From contig CANJJY010000184.1 in NCBI GenBank assembly GCA_947474445.1, forward strand, positions 1-8,603: a DNA stretch of 8,603 nt, read 5' to 3'. This stretch comes from Oligoflexaceae bacterium. GTDB taxonomy: Bacteria > Bdellovibrionota_B > Oligoflexia > Oligoflexales > Oligoflexaceae. The notes beneath the pieces were generated by a model. That model was given only the letters and a program-made list of their open reading frames with translations. It made no database searches and had not been told where the DNA came from. Below are positions 5,337 through 8,603 of the stretch, one piece after another (position 1 is the stretch's first letter; every line of letters begins with the position of its first letter). The translations under genes were made by a program, and so were the position numbers.

Positions 5337-6728
5337 ATGCCTGGAAAGACTCTCTTTGATAAGATCTGGCAAGCGCACCTCGTGACAGTTGAGTCGGATG
5401 AACAGCCGGCGATTCTCTATATCGATCGGCATCTCGTGCACGAAGTGACCTCACCCCAGGCCTTCACCGTGCTACGACAACGATCTCTGCCGGTCCGGCG
5501 TCCAGAAAGAACCTTTGCCACCCTCGATCATTCCATACCGACCGATAGGGAGCGGATGGCTTATGTCGACGAGCAGGCACGCGCTCAGGTCGAAACTCTC
5601 CGCAGCAACTGCCGAGACTTTGGTATTCAGCTCTTTGATCTCAACTCCGCTGAGCAAGGCATCATCCATGTGATCGCTCCCGAGCTGGGCTTGATTCTTC
5701 CCGGTCAGACGGTAGTGTGCGGCGATTCTCACACCAGCACGCATGGGGCTTTTGGGGCCCTCGCTTTTGGGATCGGTACCAGCGAAGTCGGCTACGTCCT
5801 CGCTAGCCAATGCCTTCTCCAGAGAAAACCAAAATCTCTTGCGATCAACGTCACGGGCTCGCTGCAGGCAGGCGTCACGGCTAAAGATCTGATTTTAGAC
5901 ATCATCCGCAAGCTAGGATCGGGAGGAGGTGCGGGCTACGTCTTCGAATACAGGGGCCCGACCATTAAGGCTCTGTCGATGGAAGAACGGATGACGATCT
6001 GCAATATGAGTATCGAAGCAGGGGCGCGGGCTGGATTGATAGCCCCTGATGAGACCACTTACGCTTATCTGAAAGGGCGGCCCTATGCTCCTGCCTCAGC
6101 TGAGTGGACGTCTGCTCTCGCCTCATGGCATCAGTTCGCCAGCGACCCCGATGCGGAGTTTGACGCCGAAATTTTTATCGATGCCCACTCACTCGAGCCG
6201 ATGATCAGCTACGGGACCTCGCCCGACCAGTCCATCGCCATGCAGGGCCGGATTCCTGAGCCAGGCTCTCACGATCATCTCGCCCAGGCTCTCTCTTACA
6301 TGCAATGGCAGCCGGGTCAAAGTCTAGAAGGCGTCCGCGTCGATGTCGTCTTCATCGGTAGTTGCACCAACTCTCGGATCAGTGATCTCAGGGCAGCTGC
6401 GACGATCCTCCAGGGCCGTCGCGTGGCACAGGGCCTGCGCCTCATGATCGTCCCCGGATCGGAGGCGGTCAAACGCCAGGCCGAAAGCGAAGGGCTCGCG
6501 CGCATTTTTATCGATGCCGGCGCGGAGTGGCGCGAACCGGGCTGTTCGCTTTGCATCGCTATGAATGGTGATCAACTGAAACCCGGGCAGCTCGCTGTCA
6601 GTACCAGCAATCGCAATTTTGCCGGACGACAGGGTAAGGGCTCACGCACGCTCCTCGCCAGTCCATTGACCGCGGCGGCCACAGCTATTCAAGGGACTCT
6701 CACCGATCCGCGCGCCTACATCTATTGA
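5337..6728 (+). CDS. leuC: 3-isopropylmalate dehydratase large subunit
   Basis: Aconitase-family large subunit (463 residues; E. coli LeuC has 466). With LeuD it converts 2- to 3-isopropylmalate through isopropylmaleate (EC 4.2.1.33). The three [4Fe-4S] ligands are present: Cys343 in GSCTNSR (341-347), and Cys403 and Cys406 in PGCSLC. Other family signatures are LYIDRHLVHEVTSPQAF (27-43), CGDSHTSTHGAFGALAFGIG (128-147) and STSNRNFAGRQGKG (422-435). The N-terminus MPGKTLFDKIWQAH matches the family start, supporting 5337. The ribosome site is weak (GATGGGA, 5322-5328), and translation may depend partly on coupling to leuA, whose stop is 26 bases upstream. The stop is 12 bases before leuD, so the subunits are made from one message. 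Confidence 0.97.
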   Translation: MPGKTLFDKIWQAHLVTVESDEQPAILYIDRHLVHEVTSPQAFTVLRQRSLPVRRPERTFATLDHSIPTDRERMAYVDEQARAQVETLRSNCRDFGIQLFDLNSAEQGIIHVIAPELGLILPGQTVVCGDSHTSTHGAFGALAFGIGTSEVGYVLASQCLLQRKPKSLAINVTGSLQAGVTAKDLILDIIRKLGSGGGAGYVFEYRGPTIKALSMEERMTICNMSIEAGARAGLIAPDETTYAYLKGRPYAPASAEWTSALASWHQFASDPDAEFDAEIFIDAHSLEPMISYGTSPDQSIAMQGRIPEPGSHDHLAQALSYMQWQPGQSLEGVRVDVVFIGSCTNSRISDLRAAATILQGRRVAQGLRLMIVPGSEAVKRQAESEGLARIFIDAGAEWREPGCSLCIAMNGDQLKPGQLAVSTSNRNFAGRQGKGSRTLLASPLTAAATAIQGTLTDPRAYIY

Positions 6729-6740
6729 AAGGACTTTGTC

Positions 6741-7313
6741 ATGGAGGCGTTTATCTCTCTCACTTCAAAATTTATCTCATTGCCTCTCGAAAACATCGAT
6801 ACTGATCAGATCATTCCCGCTCGCTTTTTGACGCAAACTCATCGCGAGGGTTTGGGAGCCGGTCTTTTCTATGACTGGCGCTATGAAGCCGGTGGTACTC
6901 TGCGGACCGATCATATCCTGAACCAAGATCATCGAGACGCTCACATTCTCGTAGCTGGGGCCAATTTCGGCTGTGGTTCGTCCCGCGAACACGCTGTGTG
7001 GGCCCTGCAAAGCTATGGATTCCGCGTCGTGATGAGTCCTTCCATCGGCGATATTTTCAAGAGCAACGCGCTCAAGAACGGCCTCCTTGCCCTTGAGATC
7101 GATCCCTTTTTCTATCAGGAAATCTGCCGCCACCCCGAGGCTTCGCTCACCGTCGACCTCGAGCAGCAGTCGATCGCCCTGAGTTCAGGGGCCACCAGTT
7201 CCTTTGTCCTCGAACCATTCGCGCGTCTTTGTCTCTTGCAGGGCGTCGATCAACTCGGCTTTCTACTCGGACATGAAACAGCGATCGCCAACTTTGAAGG
7301 AAGGCAGCGATGA
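6741..7313 (+). CDS. leuD: 3-isopropylmalate dehydratase small subunit
   Basis: The 190-residue swivel-domain partner of LeuC (E. coli LeuD has 201). GAAAGGA (6727-6733) lies seven bases before the start. Conserved segments are PLENIDTDQIIPARFL (15-30), GANFGCGSSREHAVWAL (73-89), DIFKSNALKNGLL (104-116) and the C-terminal FARLCLLQGVDQLGFLL (160-176), equivalent to the family's FRKHCLLEGLDDIG segment. It completes the active site of the heterodimeric isomerase. Its last four bases overlap the leuB start (ATGA at 7310-7313), a clear sign of translational coupling. Nothing looks damaged. Confidence 0.97.
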   Translation: MEAFISLTSKFISLPLENIDTDQIIPARFLTQTHREGLGAGLFYDWRYEAGGTLRTDHILNQDHRDAHILVAGANFGCGSSREHAVWALQSYGFRVVMSPSIGDIFKSNALKNGLLALEIDPFFYQEICRHPEASLTVDLEQQSIALSSGATSSFVLEPFARLCLLQGVDQLGFLLGHETAIANFEGRQR

Positions 7314-8395
7314 CAGCAGCCTCGAATACCGCCCATATAGTTCTCCTTTCAGGCGATGGCATCGGCCCCGAAGTGATCGAGAGCGCCGCTGCCGTTCTGC
7401 AATGTGCCGCTCGCTTGGGGCAGCTTGAACTGCGCCTCGAGGAAGGTTGGATCGGTGGAGCCGCCATTGACCGCTGCGGGGACTCTATCGCTCCCGATAC
7501 TTTGGAGTCTTGCCTGAAGGCCGATGCGGTCCTCCTCGGTGCCGTAGGAGGACCGCGCTGGGAGCATTTGCCCGGACACCTGCGACCCGAAACGGGATTG
7601 CTGCGTCTGCGCAGCGCGATGAAGGTCTATGCGAACCTCCGACCTGTTCGTTCGCGCTCTGCCCTAGCGGCATTCACTCCGTATCGGCCTGAAATCCTCG
7701 CGGGCGTCGATATCATGATGATACGCGAACTCACAGGAGGTCTCTATTTTGGTGAACGCCATCGCAGCGAAACCGAGGCCTTCGATACCTGTCGCTACAG
7801 CAAAATCGAAGTCGAACGCATCGCGCGCGTGGCGGGTCGGGCAGCCCGCGCGCGCAAAGGCAGGCTTTGTTCCATTGATAAAGCCAATGTTCTGGACACA
7901 TCTCGACTCTGGCGTCAGGTGATGTCGGAAACCATTGCCAGAGAATTTCCGGAGCTTATCCTTGAGCATATTCTCGTCGACGCTGCCGCTATGTATCTCG
8001 CGCAGCGACCGGCCAGCTTTGATGTGATCGTCACAGAAAACTTGTTTGGCGATATCCTATCGGATCAAAGCAGCACTCTCGCCGGTTCGCTGGGCTTACT
8101 TCCCTCGGCTTCTTTGGGAGATGGCACGAGGGGACTTTACGAACCTATTCATGGCTCCGCGCCATCGATTGCCGGACGTGGGATCGCTAATCCGATCGGA
8201 GCCATCCTCAGCGTCGCGCTGCTCTTCCGATACTCTCTTGGGCACGATCATCTGGCTCGTATGATTGAAGATGGTGTCGAAGAGATATTAGACGGCTCTG
8301 TGCTCACACCCGATCTGGACCCTGACTCGCGGCTCACTACCTCGGACGTCACCCGTATGCTTTGCGCCGTCATGTCTCGTCATCAGGTCGTGTGA
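7310..8395 (+). CDS. leuB: 3-isopropylmalate dehydrogenase with altered cofactor-site residues
   Basis: Oxidative decarboxylation of 3-isopropylmalate (EC 1.1.1.85), the third leucine-specific step; 361 residues, like E. coli LeuB (363). Substrate and metal residues are intact: Arg101, Arg111, Arg139 and Tyr146 in RELTGGLYFGE, Lys191 in IDKANVL, Asp224, Asp248 and Asp252 in FGDILSD. The N-terminal LLSGDGIGPEV (12-22) and the YEPIHGSAPSIAGRGIANP block (277-295) are typical. Two positions are odd. The Asp of HGSAPDIAG that holds the NAD ribose is Ser286, and the position of E. coli Asp236 is Arg233. Both changes move away from NAD binding, so NADP use is possible (inference). The start overlaps leuD by four bases; AAGGAAGG at 7299-7306 is the ribosome site. 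Confidence 0.96.
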   Translation: MTAASNTAHIVLLSGDGIGPEVIESAAAVLQCAARLGQLELRLEEGWIGGAAIDRCGDSIAPDTLESCLKADAVLLGAVGGPRWEHLPGHLRPETGLLRLRSAMKVYANLRPVRSRSALAAFTPYRPEILAGVDIMMIRELTGGLYFGERHRSETEAFDTCRYSKIEVERIARVAGRAARARKGRLCSIDKANVLDTSRLWRQVMSETIAREFPELILEHILVDAAAMYLAQRPASFDVIVTENLFGDILSDQSSTLAGSLGLLPSASLGDGTRGLYEPIHGSAPSIAGRGIANPIGAILSVALLFRYSLGHDHLARMIEDGVEEILDGSVLTPDLDPDSRLTTSDVTRMLCAVMSRHQVV

Positions 8396-8444
8396 GGGAG
8401 CAGGCTTGACCCTGATTCATTCTTCCATGAAAAAAAAATCTGAC

Positions 8445-8461
8445 TTTATTGGCACAATAAA
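8445..8461. repeat. Perfect 7-3-7 inverted repeat, operator-like
   Basis: TTTATTG and CAATAAA flank GCA with no mismatch, 50 bases after the leuB stop. The stem is A-T rich with no U-run after it, so an intrinsic terminator is unlikely; a dimeric DNA-binding protein site is more plausible. It contains TTGGCA, which could be a -35 element of a downstream promoter. A second, GC-rich inverted repeat follows directly: CCGCGC (8462-8467) with GCGCGG (8491-8496), 23-base spacer. Confidence 0.4.
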
Positions 8462-8540
8462 CCGCGCCTTTTCTTAATTTAATTTCCTCTGCGCGGAATA
8501 CATATTTTTAGGTGGGCCTAGCGAGGAAGGAAGGCTTTGC

Positions 8541-8596
8541 AAAGGAGCCGAATCCCCTTGTGCCAGGGCTTAGACCTTTTCCTACGGCTTTTTCTT
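8541..8596 (+). terminator. Possible structured terminator at window end
   Basis: AAGGAGCCG (8542-8550) can pair with CGGCTTTTT (8585-8593) with two G-T pairs, enclosing a smaller CCCT/AGGG hairpin (8554-8567), and the right arm runs into T-rich sequence ending TTTTTCTT. This could end the leu transcript or belong to a small RNA. The loop is long, so the call is weak. A 10-base palindrome CTTTGCAAAG (8535-8544) overlaps its left side. Confidence 0.25.
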
Positions 8597-8603
8597 CATG
8601 CAA

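Larger units (their letters stand above)
8396..8603. other. Non-coding tail after leuB
   Basis: I see no supported gene here. A 16-codon frame from ATG 8427 (MKKKSDFIGT...) has no ribosome site. The stretch starts with GC-balanced sequence, then an AT-rich block (8430-8510), then GC-richer sequence with several short stems. The AT-rich block with TTGGCA (8449-8454) could hold a promoter for a gene beyond the window, but no good -10 lies at standard spacing. Confidence 0.5.

Noticed and set aside
8427..8477. 16-codon frame starting MKKKSDFIGT
   Set aside because: There is no ribosome site, it is very short, and it runs through two inverted repeats.
1..8603. CRISPR array, tRNA or rRNA genes, insertion sequence ends, attachment sites
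   Set aside because: No regularly spaced repeats, tRNA cloverleaf, transposase or terminal inverted repeats were seen on reading both strands.

Overview
The window fits a Gram-negative bacterium of moderate GC content. Supporting signs are a lipoprotein signal, Sec signal peptides, Shine-Dalgarno sites of the GGAG/AGGA type and proteobacterial-type branched-chain amino acid genes. A Bdellovibrionota/Oligoflexia-like or deltaproteobacterial-type host is possible, but taxonomy cannot be settled from this sequence alone.

Left part (1-3356): five tightly spaced + strand genes that all look exported or membrane-anchored. They are the 3' end of a cysteine-rich protein (1-474), a protein with one N-terminal membrane segment (547-1008), a small secreted protein (998-1483), a secreted protein with ten cysteines (1488-2315), and a lipoprotein with a transglutaminase-elicitor-like domain (2358-3356). 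The first and fourth share a five-cysteine pattern, so they are probably divergent relatives. The set resembles a cell-surface or periplasmic operon of unknown role, with one likely papain/transglutaminase-fold member.

Middle (3357-3788): a regulatory leader. A 47-codon leader peptide rich in Leu (11) and Val (6) ends just before a strong rho-independent terminator. The sequence between them can form a long alternative hairpin (antiterminator) that uses the 5' arm of the terminator. This is a classical ribosome-mediated transcription attenuator responding to charged Leu and Val tRNA.

Right part (3789-8395): the leucine operon, ordered ilvM-like, leuA, leuC, leuD, leuB. LeuA makes 2-isopropylmalate, LeuCD isomerises it to 3-isopropylmalate, and LeuB oxidises it towards 2-oxoisocaproate. 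Three features stand out. A stand-alone IlvM-type ACT regulatory subunit leads the operon with no acetolactate synthase large subunit nearby. LeuA ends after the catalytic and linker regions, without the leucine-binding regulatory domain. LeuB carries Arg and Ser at two positions that normally favour NAD. The last 208 bases hold no convincing gene, only inverted repeats and a possible terminator.
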